Assembly: GCA_022565355.1 (NCBI GenBank)
Contig: JAIUMU010000001.1
Coordinates: 310,001-374,000 of the forward strand
Length of the DNA stretch: 64,000 bases
DNA from: Idiomarina sp.
Lineage (GTDB): Bacteria; Pseudomonadota; Gammaproteobacteria; Enterobacterales; Alteromonadaceae
Direction of reading: 5' to 3'
Below, piece after piece: positions 7,212-18,100 of this stretch (its first letter is position 1; each line of letters starts with the position of its first letter). A program made the translations under genes and the position numbers. The notes below the pieces were generated by a model. The model did not search any database, was not told where the DNA came from, and worked only from the letters and a program-made list of their open reading frames with translations.

Positions 7212-9284
7212 ATGATCAAGCAGGTAGCTAAACGCACAGGTTTTGTTCTATCACTAATCGCTGCGGCGGCATTATTGGCTGTTCCGGCGGTTGCACAGAA
7301 CGATACAAGTTACAGTGCAAGTGATATACCAAAGTTACAGCCGGAGGCTCAGCACAAAGCTGCAAGCCGCCGTATTGCTGCGTACTTTACGCGCTACCAC
7401 TACAGCAATGTAGAGCTTGACACTGAGATGTCTCAGCAAATATTCGATCGCTATTTTGAGCAGCTCGATTATAACCGCATGTTTATGCTCGCTGAAGACA
7501 TTGAACAATTCCGCCCGTATCGCGACAAGTTTCATGTTGCCCTCATTGATGGTGATCTGGGCGTAGCCTACGCGATTCATCAACTGAATCTGCAACGTCG
7601 CTTTGAGCGTTTTCAGTATGCATTAGAACTACTGGCTAACGTTGAAGAGTTCGATTTTGAGGAAGAGGGCGCTAATTTTCCATTTGATCGCACGGAATCG
7701 GAATGGGCTACTTCGAAAGATGAACTAAACAGCATTTGGCAGCTGCGTGTACGCAATGATGCACTTAACTTAGCCCTTGCTGGCCGTGAAGATAGTGAAA
7801 TCATTGATAACCTGCAGCGCCGTTACCGTTCCGCAATGCAACAAATTACCCAAAGCAAGAGTGAAGATGCCTTTCAATCGGTAATGAATGCTTTTGCGCG
7901 CAGTGTTGATGCGCATACGAGTTATTTATCGCCTCGCAATGCTGAGCGCTTCCAACAGAATATGAATCTTTCTTTGGAAGGGATAGGTGCAGTGTTACAA
8001 GCTGAATACGATTACACAGTGATTCGTTCATTGGTGCCTGGCGGCCCAGCGGAAAAATCTGGCGAACTTAATCCAAACGATCGGATTATAGCGGTGGCAC
8101 AAGGCGATCAAGATTTTGTTGATGTGATTGGCTGGCGTTTAGACGATGTTGTAGAACTCATTACAGGGCCGAAAGGCAGCGTAGTGCGGTTGCAAATCTT
8201 AAAAGAAAGCGATGGCTCTGGTGCAGCACCACAAACGGTTGAAATTGTACGTGAACAAGTACGCCTAGAGGATCGGGAAGCGAAAATCACCTATGAAACC
8301 AGCGCTACCGGTGAGCGTTTCGCAGTAATTACTATTCCTGGTTTTTACAATAAGCTCACAGACGATGTGCGTACCTTATTGCAAGAATTAAAGGAGCATG
8401 ATGATGTAGAAGGTTTAGTGATTGATTTACGTGGTAATGGTGGTGGTGCACTTAATGAATCGATTACCCTTACTGGGTTGTTCATTCCTTCAGGCCCCGT
8501 GGTGCAAGTTCGTGAGAGTAGTGGTCGTGTAGATGTAAGTGGCGACCCGGATCCAAGTATTGAGTACGATGGTCCTATGGTGGTGATGGTAGATCGCTTT
8601 AGTGCCTCTGCTTCGGAGATATTTGCCGCGGCTTTGCAAGATTATCGCCGTGCTCTAGTAGTGGGTGAAAACACCTTTGGCAAAGGAACAGTGCAGCAGC
8701 ATCGTGGTTTACAGCGCCGCTTTGATTTGGGCAATAACCCAATGGGTAGTGTGCAGTACACCATGGCCAAATTCTACCGCATTAACGGTGGTAGCACCCA
8801 ACACAAGGGTGTAGTACCAGACATTCAATTCCCAAGCTTAGTAGACCCAGAGGAATTTGGTGAAAGCCGGGCAGACAACGCATTGCCATGGGATCAGATA
8901 GACCCTGTGCAATTCCGGGCATTTAATTTTGTGAACGATGATTTAATTGCGAAACTTAATACTGAACATCGCTTGCGTATTGAGGCAGATCCAGAGTTTG
9001 CCTATCTAAGCGAAGATGTAACCCGCTATCGAGCGATGCGTGATCGTACTGCGATATCTTTAGTTCGAGCTGAACGTGAAGCGGATTCAGAAGCAGATCA
9101 GCAACGATTGTTGCAGCGCATTAACGAGCGCCGAGATCGCGCTGGTTTAGAGCCAGTTGAATCTGTTGATGGGGTAGACGAAAAATTCCGTTCTCCTGAT
9201 ATATTCTTGCGTGAAACTATCGAAATAGCGGCTGATTACATTAATAGCATGAGTGGTAATGCACGCAATGCGAACCGAGATTAA
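7212..9284 (+). CDS. prc: Tail-specific C-terminal processing protease Prc
   Basis: Periplasmic serine protease that removes C-terminal segments of envelope proteins. Signal peptide in the first 28 residues (ending VPAVAQ), an N-terminal helical domain, a PDZ domain at about residues 245-330, and the protease core with the Ser/Lys dyad read as Ser466 (RFSASASEIF) and Lys491 (TFGKGTVQQ), spaced 25 residues as in E. coli Prc. The 690-aa length is typical. A TAGGAG ribosome site precedes ATG 7212. Probably co-transcribed with proQ. Confidence 0.96.
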   Translation: MIKQVAKRTGFVLSLIAAAALLAVPAVAQNDTSYSASDIPKLQPEAQHKAASRRIAAYFTRYHYSNVELDTEMSQQIFDRYFEQLDYNRMFMLAEDIEQFRPYRDKFHVALIDGDLGVAYAIHQLNLQRRFERFQYALELLANVEEFDFEEEGANFPFDRTESEWATSKDELNSIWQLRVRNDALNLALAGREDSEIIDNLQRRYRSAMQQITQSKSEDAFQSVMNAFARSVDAHTSYLSPRNAERFQQNMNLSLEGIGAVLQAEYDYTVIRSLVPGGPAEKSGELNPNDRIIAVAQGDQDFVDVIGWRLDDVVELITGPKGSVVRLQILKESDGSGAAPQTVEIVREQVRLEDREAKITYETSATGERFAVITIPGFYNKLTDDVRTLLQELKEHDDVEGLVIDLRGNGGGALNESITLTGLFIPSGPVVQVRESSGRVDVSGDPDPSIEYDGPMVVMVDRFSASASEIFAAALQDYRRALVVGENTFGKGTVQQHRGLQRRFDLGNNPMGSVQYTMAKFYRINGGSTQHKGVVPDIQFPSLVDPEEFGESRADNALPWDQIDPVQFRAFNFVNDDLIAKLNTEHRLRIEADPEFAYLSEDVTRYRAMRDRTAISLVRAEREADSEADQQRLLQRINERRDRAGLEPVESVDGVDEKFRSPDIFLRETIEIAADYINSMSGNARNANRD

Positions 9285-9323
9285 GGTATCTTCTATAACC
9301 TGAAGCACACTTTGGTGGGTTAG

Positions 9324-9348
9324 GTGCAGCAGTATGGCGATGCTGCAC
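9324..9348 (+). other. Hairpin downstream of prc
   Basis: 8-bp inverted repeat GTGCAGCA / TGCTGCAC with a 9-base loop 40 bases after the prc stop. No T tract follows. It may protect the mRNA 3' end. Confidence 0.4.
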
Positions 9349-9406
9349 TGTAGTTAGTTAACCTTAGCTTAGCGAAAAAAAACTAACGCTAAAACAATAT
9401 AAAATG

Positions 9407-9438
9407 AAATAAGGGCTTGTGGTTACAAGCCCTTATTT
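9407..9438. terminator. Strong terminator after prc
   Basis: Perfect 14-bp stem (AAATAAGGGCTTGT and complement) with loop GGTT, A-rich left and T-rich right. Ends the prc transcript 60 bases before the NSS transporter gene. Confidence 0.85.
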
Positions 9439-9497
9439 GTAAGTTAGCACTCTAAAAAAACAATTACCGAAAATCATAACAATAACGGTACCGCTTT

Positions 9498-10880
9498 ATG
9501 ACAACTGAACGCGCAACAAACAATCGCTGGTCGAGTAACTTTTCATTCGTGCTAGCGGCTACAGCAGCAGCTGTAGGCCTCGGTAATATCTGGAAATTTC
9601 CATACATTATGGGTGAGAACGGCGGTGGCGCATTCGTGTTGCTGTACTTGCTGTTTATCTTCCTAATTGGTGTGCCAGTATTAATGTCGGAAGTTCTAAT
9701 AGGTAGACGAGGCCGCACCTCACCAGGTTACGCTGCGGCAAAGCTAGCACGAGAATCCGGCGTTAGCCCAGCGTGGCAAATTACTGGATGGATGGGCCTC
9801 AGCGCTGGTTATATTATCCTTACTTTTTATGCAGTAATTGCCGGTTGGGCACTTTCGTATGTATTCAAAAGCGCAAGCGGTACCTTTGTAGGTGCTACTA
9901 CCGAATCCGTTTCGGCCACTTTCGGCGGCATGGTGAGCTCCGCGCCGGAGCTACTCTTCTTTACTACCTTACTCATAACCGCAACGGTATTTGTGGTAGG
10001 GAAAGGCTTTAAGAAGGGCCTAGAGCGCGCGGTAACTTATTTAATGCCGCTATTGCTTGGTTTGTTGGTGATTATCGCTTTATACGCCGCGCATATCGGT
10101 GATTTTGGTGCCGCATTTAGGTTTATGTTCTACCCTGATTTCTCGGCATTAACCGGGCAGGGCGCATTAATTGCGTTAGGGCACGCCTTCTTCACCTTGA
10201 GCATAGCTTCCGGTGTAATGATTATTTACGGTGCGTACTTGCCGAAAGGTACTTCGATTGTTCGTACATCAATCTGGATTGCGATTGCAGACACCTTAGT
10301 TGCGCTTATTGCAGGCTTAGCGATTTTCCCCATTGTGTTTGGTTTTGGCCTTACTCCTGGCGAGGGGCCTGGATTAATTTTCCAAACGTTACCGCTAGCA
10401 TTCGCAAATATGCCGTTTACCACATTAATTGCCACGGTGTTTTTCGTGATGTTAGTGTTGGCAGCTTTCACCTCCGCTATCGCTATGATTGAAGCTTCAG
10501 TGGCGTTTGCTGAAGAGCGATTGCGTGTAAAGCGTTGGCAGGCAGCTATAAGCTCTGGCCTACTGTTGTGGATACTTAGCCTCGGTACCGTATTCTCTCT
10601 CAGTGGAGCAGGTTGGGCGCAGCTAGAATGGAACTTCTTCGGCAAAGAGTTGGATAGCATTTTTGCAGCAATAGACCATCTTGCTTCCAACATATTATTA
10701 CCGCTCGGTGGCTTTATGGCCGCAGTATTTACGGGCTGGGTAATGAAGCGCAGATTTACTGAAGAAGAGTTAAATATGAGCAAGCGCGGCTATCAAATAT
10801 GGTTGTTCTGTGTTCGCTTCTTGGCACCCATAGCGATTATCGCGATCTTCTTGCAGTTATTAGGGATTTTGCAGTTCTAA
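9498..10880 (+). CDS. Sodium-dependent transporter, NSS/SNF family
   Basis: Inner-membrane carrier of the neurotransmitter:sodium symporter family, LeuT-like, which in bacteria imports amino acids with sodium. The helix-1 signature is clear (ATAAAVGLGNIWKFPYIMGE, then NGGGAF), with about 11-12 hydrophobic helices over 460 residues. Its substrate is unknown. No strong ribosome site precedes ATG 9498. The next gene, nhaC, begins 48 bases downstream and then pepN after 8 bases, suggesting a transport-peptidase operon. Confidence 0.9.
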   Translation: MTTERATNNRWSSNFSFVLAATAAAVGLGNIWKFPYIMGENGGGAFVLLYLLFIFLIGVPVLMSEVLIGRRGRTSPGYAAAKLARESGVSPAWQITGWMGLSAGYIILTFYAVIAGWALSYVFKSASGTFVGATTESVSATFGGMVSSAPELLFFTTLLITATVFVVGKGFKKGLERAVTYLMPLLLGLLVIIALYAAHIGDFGAAFRFMFYPDFSALTGQGALIALGHAFFTLSIASGVMIIYGAYLPKGTSIVRTSIWIAIADTLVALIAGLAIFPIVFGFGLTPGEGPGLIFQTLPLAFANMPFTTLIATVFFVMLVLAAFTSAIAMIEASVAFAEERLRVKRWQAAISSGLLLWILSLGTVFSLSGAGWAQLEWNFFGKELDSIFAAIDHLASNILLPLGGFMAAVFTGWVMKRRFTEEELNMSKRGYQIWLFCVRFLAPIAIIAIFLQLLGILQF

Positions 10881-10928
10881 TCGAGCTGTGTAATCCATTG
10901 TTATTGAATTAAATAGGAAAGCAAACCT

Positions 10929-12401
10929 ATGACGGTTACCACAAAACGTCCTTCTTATTTGCAAGCGCTCGTACCATTGCTTGCGTTAATTGCGATGCTG
11001 AGTAGCTCGGTATATCTATTTGGTGAAGATTCATCATATGGCCCGAACCAAATCGCCTTATTGATTGCCGCGGCCATCGCCACAGTTATTGCTTTCAAAA
11101 ATGGGCATCGTTGGGAATCTATTGAAGCCGGCATTACCTCAGGCATTTCTGTTGCCTTAGGGGCAATATTGATTATTTTGATGGTTGGCTCCTTAATTGG
11201 TACGTGGTTATTGGCCGGTATCGTGCCCACCATGATCTATTATGGTTTAGAATTACTCAGCCCCAGCTGGTTTTATGCAGCAGCCTGTGTAATTTGTGCC
11301 ATTGTAGCCCTCTCTATTGGCAGCTCATGGACCACAGCTGCAACCATCGGTGTGGCCTTAATCGGTGTAGCTACCGGCATGGAACTTTCCCTAGCGATTA
11401 CTGCTGGGGCAGTAGTTTCTGGTGCTTATTTCGGTGATAAAATGTCGCCGTTATCCGATACCACAAATTTGGCGCCGGCTGTTGCGGGTACTGAATTATT
11501 TGGCCACATTCGTTACATGAGCTTAACGGCATTTCCTGCCTTAGCGATCTCGATTGTGTTATTTCTAATTCTCGGTTTCCGTGCCAGTAGCGATGCGAAT
11601 TTGAGTTCACTGGTGGCCATGCAAGAGGAATTACAAGGCATTTTCAATATTGGCTTGCACATGCTCATTCCGCTGTTAGTACTCTTTGCACTTGCTGTAG
11701 CGAAAAAGCCGGCCTTACCGTCCATTTTGGTGGGCGCGCTAGTTGGTGGCTTATGGGCACTGCTATTTCAAGGTGATTTAGTAGCCAGTTTAGCTGCTGA
11801 ACGGCCATTTCTTTTGGTAGGTGCCCTAGAAGTTGTATGGCTAGCGCTTGCCAGTGGCGTGCAAATTCAAGCAACGAGTGCTGAAATCACCTCGCTTATT
11901 AGCGGTGGTGGCATGGAAAGCATGATCAATACCGTTTGGTTAATCATTAGTGCAATGACATTTGGCGCCGTTATGGAAACAACAGGTGCCCTACAAAAAC
12001 TGATTCGCGGTATCTTAAAGTTAGTAAAATCCACGGGTTCCCTCGTAACCGCTACAGTATTTACCTGTTTTGGCGCAAACGTTCTTACCGCTGATCAATA
12101 CATGGCGATTGTACTGCCAGGGCGGATGTTCCGAGAAGCCTATGCGGACCAAGGATTAGACCCACGGGTACTTTCACGTACGTTAGAATCAAGCGGTACC
12201 ATTACCTCGGCTTTAATTCCTTGGAATACATGTGGCGCGTATATGTTCTCAGTGCTTGGTGTTTATCCATTACATTACGCACCATTCGCATTCTTCCTGT
12301 TGCTCGTTCCTACGCTAACCGTTGCGTATGCCTTTGCCGATTTTAAAATCTTAAAATTGCCAAAAACTGATGCACACGAAAATAGTACTGCAACAGCTTA
12401 A
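10929..12401 (+). CDS. nhaC: Na+/H+ antiporter, NhaC family
   Basis: Polytopic membrane antiporter that expels sodium in exchange for protons. About 11-12 helices; the family segments GSSWTTAATIGVALIG and GDKMSPLSDTTNLAP are plain, as is TSALIPWNTCGAYM near the C terminus. AGGAAAG lies 8 bases before ATG 10929. Sitting between a sodium-coupled amino-acid importer and aminopeptidase N, it could recycle the sodium brought in by uptake (inference). NhaC-family members can instead be malate/lactate or substrate-product antiporters, so the physiological ion is not proved. Confidence 0.88.
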   Translation: MTVTTKRPSYLQALVPLLALIAMLSSSVYLFGEDSSYGPNQIALLIAAAIATVIAFKNGHRWESIEAGITSGISVALGAILIILMVGSLIGTWLLAGIVPTMIYYGLELLSPSWFYAAACVICAIVALSIGSSWTTAATIGVALIGVATGMELSLAITAGAVVSGAYFGDKMSPLSDTTNLAPAVAGTELFGHIRYMSLTAFPALAISIVLFLILGFRASSDANLSSLVAMQEELQGIFNIGLHMLIPLLVLFALAVAKKPALPSILVGALVGGLWALLFQGDLVASLAAERPFLLVGALEVVWLALASGVQIQATSAEITSLISGGGMESMINTVWLIISAMTFGAVMETTGALQKLIRGILKLVKSTGSLVTATVFTCFGANVLTADQYMAIVLPGRMFREAYADQGLDPRVLSRTLESSGTITSALIPWNTCGAYMFSVLGVYPLHYAPFAFFLLLVPTLTVAYAFADFKILKLPKTDAHENSTATA

Positions 12402-12409
12402 GGAAACTT

Positions 12410-15061
12410 ATGAGCAAAAAACCTACTGCAAAGTATCGTCAGGATTATCAAGCGCCGGAATTTAAGATTCATACTACCGAGCTACATTTTTTGCTCGATA
12501 GCCAAAACACTGAAGTGCGTAATCGTATGGATGTTGAGGCGGTTGGCGGAAGCTCAACGTTAGTTTTAGATGGCGATAATTTGCAGTTGGTTGGCGTGGC
12601 GATTGATAATCGGCCGTTAACTCCCGAAGAATACAGTGTAACAAGCCAGCAATTAATTTTGCATAATGTGCCGGAACGTTTCGAGTTGGTTATCGAAACA
12701 TTACTTAACCCTCAAAGTAACTCGGCGCTGGAAGGCTTGTATATGTCTGCGGGAACCTACTGCACGCAATGCGAGGCAGAAGGCTTTCGACGCATCACGT
12801 ATTACCTTGATCGTCCCGATGTATTATCGGTTTTTACTACTACTATTAACGCTCCTAAAACGAACTTTCCGTTTTTACTTGCCAACGGTAACCCTATCTC
12901 TGAAGAGCAAAAGGGCGAGCGTCACACGATAACCTGGCACGATCCGCACCCGAAACCAGCCTATTTATTTGCGCTGGTAGCTGGGGATTTTGATGTTCTG
13001 GAAGATACCTTTGTTACTCGTGATGGCCGCGAAGTGCTGCTGCAAGTGTTTGTAGATAAGGGCAACCTTAATCGTTCCGCACATGCCATGGAATCTTTAA
13101 AGAAGGCCATGCAGTGGGATGAGGAGCGTTTTAATTTAGTTTACGATCTTGATATTTATATGATTGTGGCCGTTGATTTCTTCAATATGGGCGCGATGGA
13201 GAACAAAGGATTAAACATCTTTAATTCGAAGTATGTTCTCGCCGATGCGGCAACAGCCACTGATCAGGATTTTCTAAACGTGGAATCGGTGATCGGCCAT
13301 GAATATTTTCATAATTGGACCGGGAATCGGATTACCTGCCGTGATTGGTTTCAACTAAGCCTGAAAGAAGGCCTTACCGTATTTCGAGACCAAGAGTTTA
13401 GCTCCGATCTTGGCATGCGAGCCGTAAATCGTATTCAAGACGCACGTATTATGCGTACCCATCAGTTTGCTGAGGATGCTGGCCCAATGGCGCATCCGAT
13501 ACGCCCTGACCGGGTAGTGGAAATGAATAATTTCTACACCGTTACGGTATATAACAAGGGTGCGGAAGTGATTCGTATGTTGCACACCTTGCTCGGCGAA
13601 GCTAATTTCCAGAAAGGCATGCAGCTATACGTTCAGCGCCACGATGGCCAAGCCGTTACCTGCGAAGATTTTGTGGCCGCCATGGAAGATGCAAACGAAC
13701 TGAACTTAAAGCAATTTCGCAATTGGTACGCTCAAGCCGGTACGCCCAAGGTTACAGTAACTGAGCATTATGAACCTCATGCACAGCGCTATTCGTTAAC
13801 CCTGCAACAACACACGCCAGCAACACCAGGACAACCGGAAAAGCATCCGTTTCATATCCCAGTGCGCGTGGAATTTGTAAGTGAGCAGGGTGCTTTGCTG
13901 CCCATCACCGGGCAAGAAAGTAAACGGCATAGTGCAAAACATCTATTAGAGTTGCGTGAAGTTGAGCAACACTTTGTGTTTGAGAATGTTACACAACGGC
14001 CTATACCTGGAGTACTTGCGGATTTTTCCGCACCAGTGCGTTTGCATATGCCGCGTAACGAAAACGATTCACTCGCGATTATTGCAGGTAGCGAAGATGC
14101 CTATTTACGTTGGGATACGGTGCAACAGCTTTACCTACAGGCATTGCATGCGGCGATAGCGAGCAACGAACCGGTAGTATTATCTGCGGCGTTAGTGAAT
14201 GTATTAGAGAATGAGTTATTGCACACCAAAAACCCTGCTCTTACTGCCTTGTTGTTGCAAATCCCTAATGAGGAAGCACTCAGCCAAGAGTTTAGCGTGA
14301 TACCTGTGGCAGCAGTTGCAAAGGCGATTGCAGAGTTAAGGCTTGAACTTGCTGTGGCTTTACAATCGGCGCTTCTTGCGGTGTGGCAGAAAGTAGATTT
14401 AAGCACCAACGTTCTTAGCTCACCAGCAATTAGTGAACGCATGCTGGCAAATACAGCGTTAAGTTACTTAGCTCACTTACAGAGCAATGTACTGCCGGCA
14501 GATAAGCTCGATAAAACAATAGCGGAATCGGTACATGAGGGGCTTGGTGCTCAATTCGCTGTGCAGAATAACATGACCTTACAGTTCGGCGCGTTGCAAG
14601 CTGCTGTGCACGCGAATCACCCAATAGCGGATAGGTTACTGGAACGCTTTGCGCAACAATGGCAGGGGAACACATTGGTGATGGATAAGTGGTTAGCGGT
14701 ACAATCTACCGCGCCGATATCGGGAACCGTGGCGAACATACAAGCGCTAACGGAACATTCTGCCTTTAATTGGGGCAATCCAAATCGCATTTACGCATTG
14801 CTAGCAAGCTTCACTCACAACTTTGCCCAGTTGCATTGCGAGAGTGGTCTTGGCTACCAATTTATTGGCCAAGCTATTACCCGTTTAAACAGTGTAAACC
14901 CGCAGGTAGCATCACGTTTATTATCGCCACTGCTGATTTGGCGGAAGTTACCGAACAAACATCGGGAGTTATTACGAGCAGAGCTTGAAAAACTAAGTAA
15001 ATTAGAAAACTTAGCTCCTGATTTGTATGAAAAAGTTAACCAAACGTTAACGGAAAATTAA
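12410..15061 (+). CDS. pepN: Aminopeptidase N (M1 family)
   Basis: Broad-specificity zinc aminopeptidase that trims peptides from the N terminus in the cytoplasm. The substrate-binding GAMEN motif (FNMGAMENKGLNIF) and zinc site HEYFHNW (His297, Glu298, His301, downstream Glu in LKEGLTVFRDQEF) are at the same numbering as in E. coli PepN. Length 883 aa is normal. AGGAAAC lies just upstream of ATG 12410, 8 bases after nhaC, so the two are probably co-transcribed. No terminator is obvious right after the stop. Confidence 0.97.
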   Translation: MSKKPTAKYRQDYQAPEFKIHTTELHFLLDSQNTEVRNRMDVEAVGGSSTLVLDGDNLQLVGVAIDNRPLTPEEYSVTSQQLILHNVPERFELVIETLLNPQSNSALEGLYMSAGTYCTQCEAEGFRRITYYLDRPDVLSVFTTTINAPKTNFPFLLANGNPISEEQKGERHTITWHDPHPKPAYLFALVAGDFDVLEDTFVTRDGREVLLQVFVDKGNLNRSAHAMESLKKAMQWDEERFNLVYDLDIYMIVAVDFFNMGAMENKGLNIFNSKYVLADAATATDQDFLNVESVIGHEYFHNWTGNRITCRDWFQLSLKEGLTVFRDQEFSSDLGMRAVNRIQDARIMRTHQFAEDAGPMAHPIRPDRVVEMNNFYTVTVYNKGAEVIRMLHTLLGEANFQKGMQLYVQRHDGQAVTCEDFVAAMEDANELNLKQFRNWYAQAGTPKVTVTEHYEPHAQRYSLTLQQHTPATPGQPEKHPFHIPVRVEFVSEQGALLPITGQESKRHSAKHLLELREVEQHFVFENVTQRPIPGVLADFSAPVRLHMPRNENDSLAIIAGSEDAYLRWDTVQQLYLQALHAAIASNEPVVLSAALVNVLENELLHTKNPALTALLLQIPNEEALSQEFSVIPVAAVAKAIAELRLELAVALQSALLAVWQKVDLSTNVLSSPAISERMLANTALSYLAHLQSNVLPADKLDKTIAESVHEGLGAQFAVQNNMTLQFGALQAAVHANHPIADRLLERFAQQWQGNTLVMDKWLAVQSTAPISGTVANIQALTEHSAFNWGNPNRIYALLASFTHNFAQLHCESGLGYQFIGQAITRLNSVNPQVASRLLSPLLIWRKLPNKHRELLRAELEKLSKLENLAPDLYEKVNQTLTEN

Positions 15062-15126
15062 CTGCTCACACCAGCCGTATAGACGTTGCTTTTCCTTTCT
15101 TAAAGGCCGACAATATAAAGGTTTAC

Positions 15127-15165
15127 ACCCTAACGAATAGCGTTAGGGTATGCCTCATCTTTTTT
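15127..15165 (+). terminator. Hairpin in the pepN-GDH gap, possible weak terminator
   Basis: 9-bp perfect stem ACCCTAACG / CGTTAGGGT (15127-15135, 15141-15149) with a 5-base loop; a six-T run comes 10 bases later (15160-15165), further than in a standard terminator. It could equally be a leader structure of the GDH mRNA, whose ribosome site is only 11 bases after the T run. Confidence 0.4.
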
Positions 15166-15190
15166 GGCCTGCAGACAAGGATCAATCACC

Positions 15191-18100
15191 ATGGCATCGG
15201 TTCATAATCAACCACCGGTTATCCTCGAAAAAGTATCTGACACGATTCGTCAGAAGCTCCCCGCTGAAAGCGCTCCCCTGGTAAATGAATTCGCTCAACG
15301 CCTCTATCGTAACGTTTCTCGCGACGATTTAGCGGGGCGTGATTACAGCAATATTTACGGCGCAATTGTAGGGCTTTGGCATAGTTTTAATGAATATGAA
15401 TCCAACACCAAAGCCACTATTAAGGTGTACAACCCAGAAGTAAGTAAATACGGCTGGGAATCACCGCATACCATTATTGAAATTATCCAAACTGACATGT
15501 CATTTATGGTTGATTCAGTGCGCATGGCGTTGAACCGGCTTGGTATTAATTCGCAGTTATTACTACATGCACCATTGGTACATCGCCGTGGGAAAGATGG
15601 TCGAGTATCTGAAATTCTACCTTCAGGCGAAACCGATGATAAAGCACAAACAGATACGGTGTTTTTGGTTGAAGTGGATCGCCAAAATAGCAAAGAAGAT
15701 ATAAAAGTACTGAAGCAAGAACTCACTTCAGTAATGAACGAGGTTGCGCTAGCAGTAAGTGATTGGCAACCGATGCGGAAAAAGCTGGAAGATATTGCTA
15801 ACAACCTTGCTGCCTGCAAATTTCCTGGCGATAAAGAAAAACTCGCCCAAGCCAAGCGTTTTTTGAGCTGGCTAGCGAACGATAACTTTACCTTAATGGG
15901 ATACCGTAGTTACCAAGTTGAGGCAGTTGAGGGTGATTTCGAGCTAAGCCAAGTAAAAGGCAGCAGCCTTGGCTTGTTAAGAAGCTCGGAAGGCAAGCCG
16001 CCGCTTAAGTTATCGAATATGAGTAAGTTGGCAAGGAACACGGCTTTATCGCGTGATGAATTACTGTTACTTACCAAAACCAATGCGCGCTCACGGGTGC
16101 ATCGCCCGGCCCATACAGATTATATCGGCATTAAACGCTTTAACGATAAAGGCCAAGTAATTGGTGAAGATCGTTTCGTTGGTTTGTACGCCGCTTCCTT
16201 TTATAACGATAGCGTGATGGATATTCCGCTGGTAAGTGACAAAGTTGCCAGAGTGCTTACGAACTCCCGTTATGCGCGGGGTACGCACGCCAGTAAAGCG
16301 CTGCTGAATATCATGCAAACGTACCCCCGTGACGAAATCGTGCAAAGTAGTGATGAAGACTTACTCAACACGGCTCTCGGCGTACTGCAAATTCAAGAGC
16401 GCGATATTACCCGCATATTTTTGCGCCGCGATATTTTTGGTCGGTTTATTACCGCCATGGTGTACGTGCCTAAAGAACGCTACAACACAGCACTACGGAT
16501 GCAAACACAAAGTATTTTAGCGCGCACGCTTGGCAGTAACGAAGAAGTTGATTTTACAACTTACTTCTCTGAATCAGCATTAGCGAGAACTCAATACACG
16601 GTTAGAGTGAACGATAGCGGACAGGACATTAACGTGAAAGAACTAGAGCAAAACCTAACGGAAGCATCACGCAGCTGGGAAGATAACTTAGAAAATCTTT
16701 TAATGACCAGTAAAGGCGAGGCTGCGGCTCGCCAGCTTATGAAAATGTACGCGAATGGCTTCCCACGTGCCTATAAAGAGGACGTACTGCCGTCTGTAGC
16801 GCTTGCCGATATTGATCAGCTCGAAGCGCTTGATGATGACCATCGATTAGGAATGTTGTTTTATCGTGCCCAAGAGGTGCAAGACGATTCAAACCGGGTA
16901 AAACTGAAGTTATTTCACCGGGATGAGCCGATTCACCTTTCTGATGTGTTGCCGATGTTAGAAAATTTCGGTTTACGGGTGATAAACGAAAGCCCGTATC
17001 AAATTAAGAATAGTGACGGCCATGTGTTTTGGGTGCTGGATTTCTTTATGTTACATACCGCCGGTAAGCTTGATTTAGAAGGCAGCCGCGATAACTTTCA
17101 AGATGCGTTTGCAAAAGTATGGCGCAGCGAATACGAAGATGATGGTTTCAACCGTTTAGTTTTAGGTGCTGGCATGTCGGGTCGGCATGTGGTTATTCTG
17201 CGCATGTTCGCCAAGTATATGCGCCAGATTGGCGTTACCTTTAGCCAAGCCTATATCGAGAACACGTTCACGCGGTATCCTAAAATTGGCAAATTATTGG
17301 TAAAACTGTTCTACACCCGCTTTGAGCCGGGCGTAAAGAACGTACAGAAGAAAATGGATACTTTGGTAAGTAAGGTACAAGAAGAGCTTGAGCACGTTTC
17401 TAGCCTTGATGATGATCGGATTATTTGTCGTTACCTGGATCTTATTCAAGCAGCACTGCGCACGAACTTCTTCCAAGTAGACGCAGATGGTGTTGAAAAA
17501 CCTTACGTATCGATTAAGTTTTTACCAGAGCTTATTACCGATATGCCATTGCCGTTGCCGAAGTACGAAATTTTCGTGTACTCGCCGCGGGTTGAAGGGG
17601 TGCATTTACGTGGTGGCAAGGTTGCTCGTGGTGGTTTGCGTTGGTCGGATCGCAGAGAAGATTTCCGTACTGAGGTACTTGGCTTAGTAAAAGCACAGCA
17701 AGTAAAGAACACAGTAATTGTGCCAGTAGGCGCAAAGGGTGGCTTTGTATGTAAACAGCTACCGGACGAACGTGAGGCAATGTTCGAAGAAGGGAAGGCT
17801 TGTTACCGAACCTTTATTCGCGCCTTATTGGATATAACCGACAACATTGTTGAAGGTGAAATTGTTCATCCAGAAAATGTGGTTCGCCATGATGACGAAG
17901 ACGCTTACTTAGTAGTTGCTGCAGATAAAGGTACCGCTACCTTCTCTGATATTGCCAACGGTATTTCTGCAGAATATAACCATTGGCTTGGTGATGCCTT
18001 TGCATCAGGTGGTTCTGTAGGCTACGACCATAAGAAGATGGGTATCACAGCACGTGGTGGCTGGGAATCAGTTAAGCGTCATTTCCGGGAAATGGGTATT

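Noticed and set aside
10226-10783. 185-codon antisense frame over the NSS gene
   Set aside because: Long only because of codon bias of the sense gene; no ribosome site or homology.
15355-15855. 166-codon antisense frame in the GDH gene
   Set aside because: Shadow of a long coding region; no start signal or known domain.
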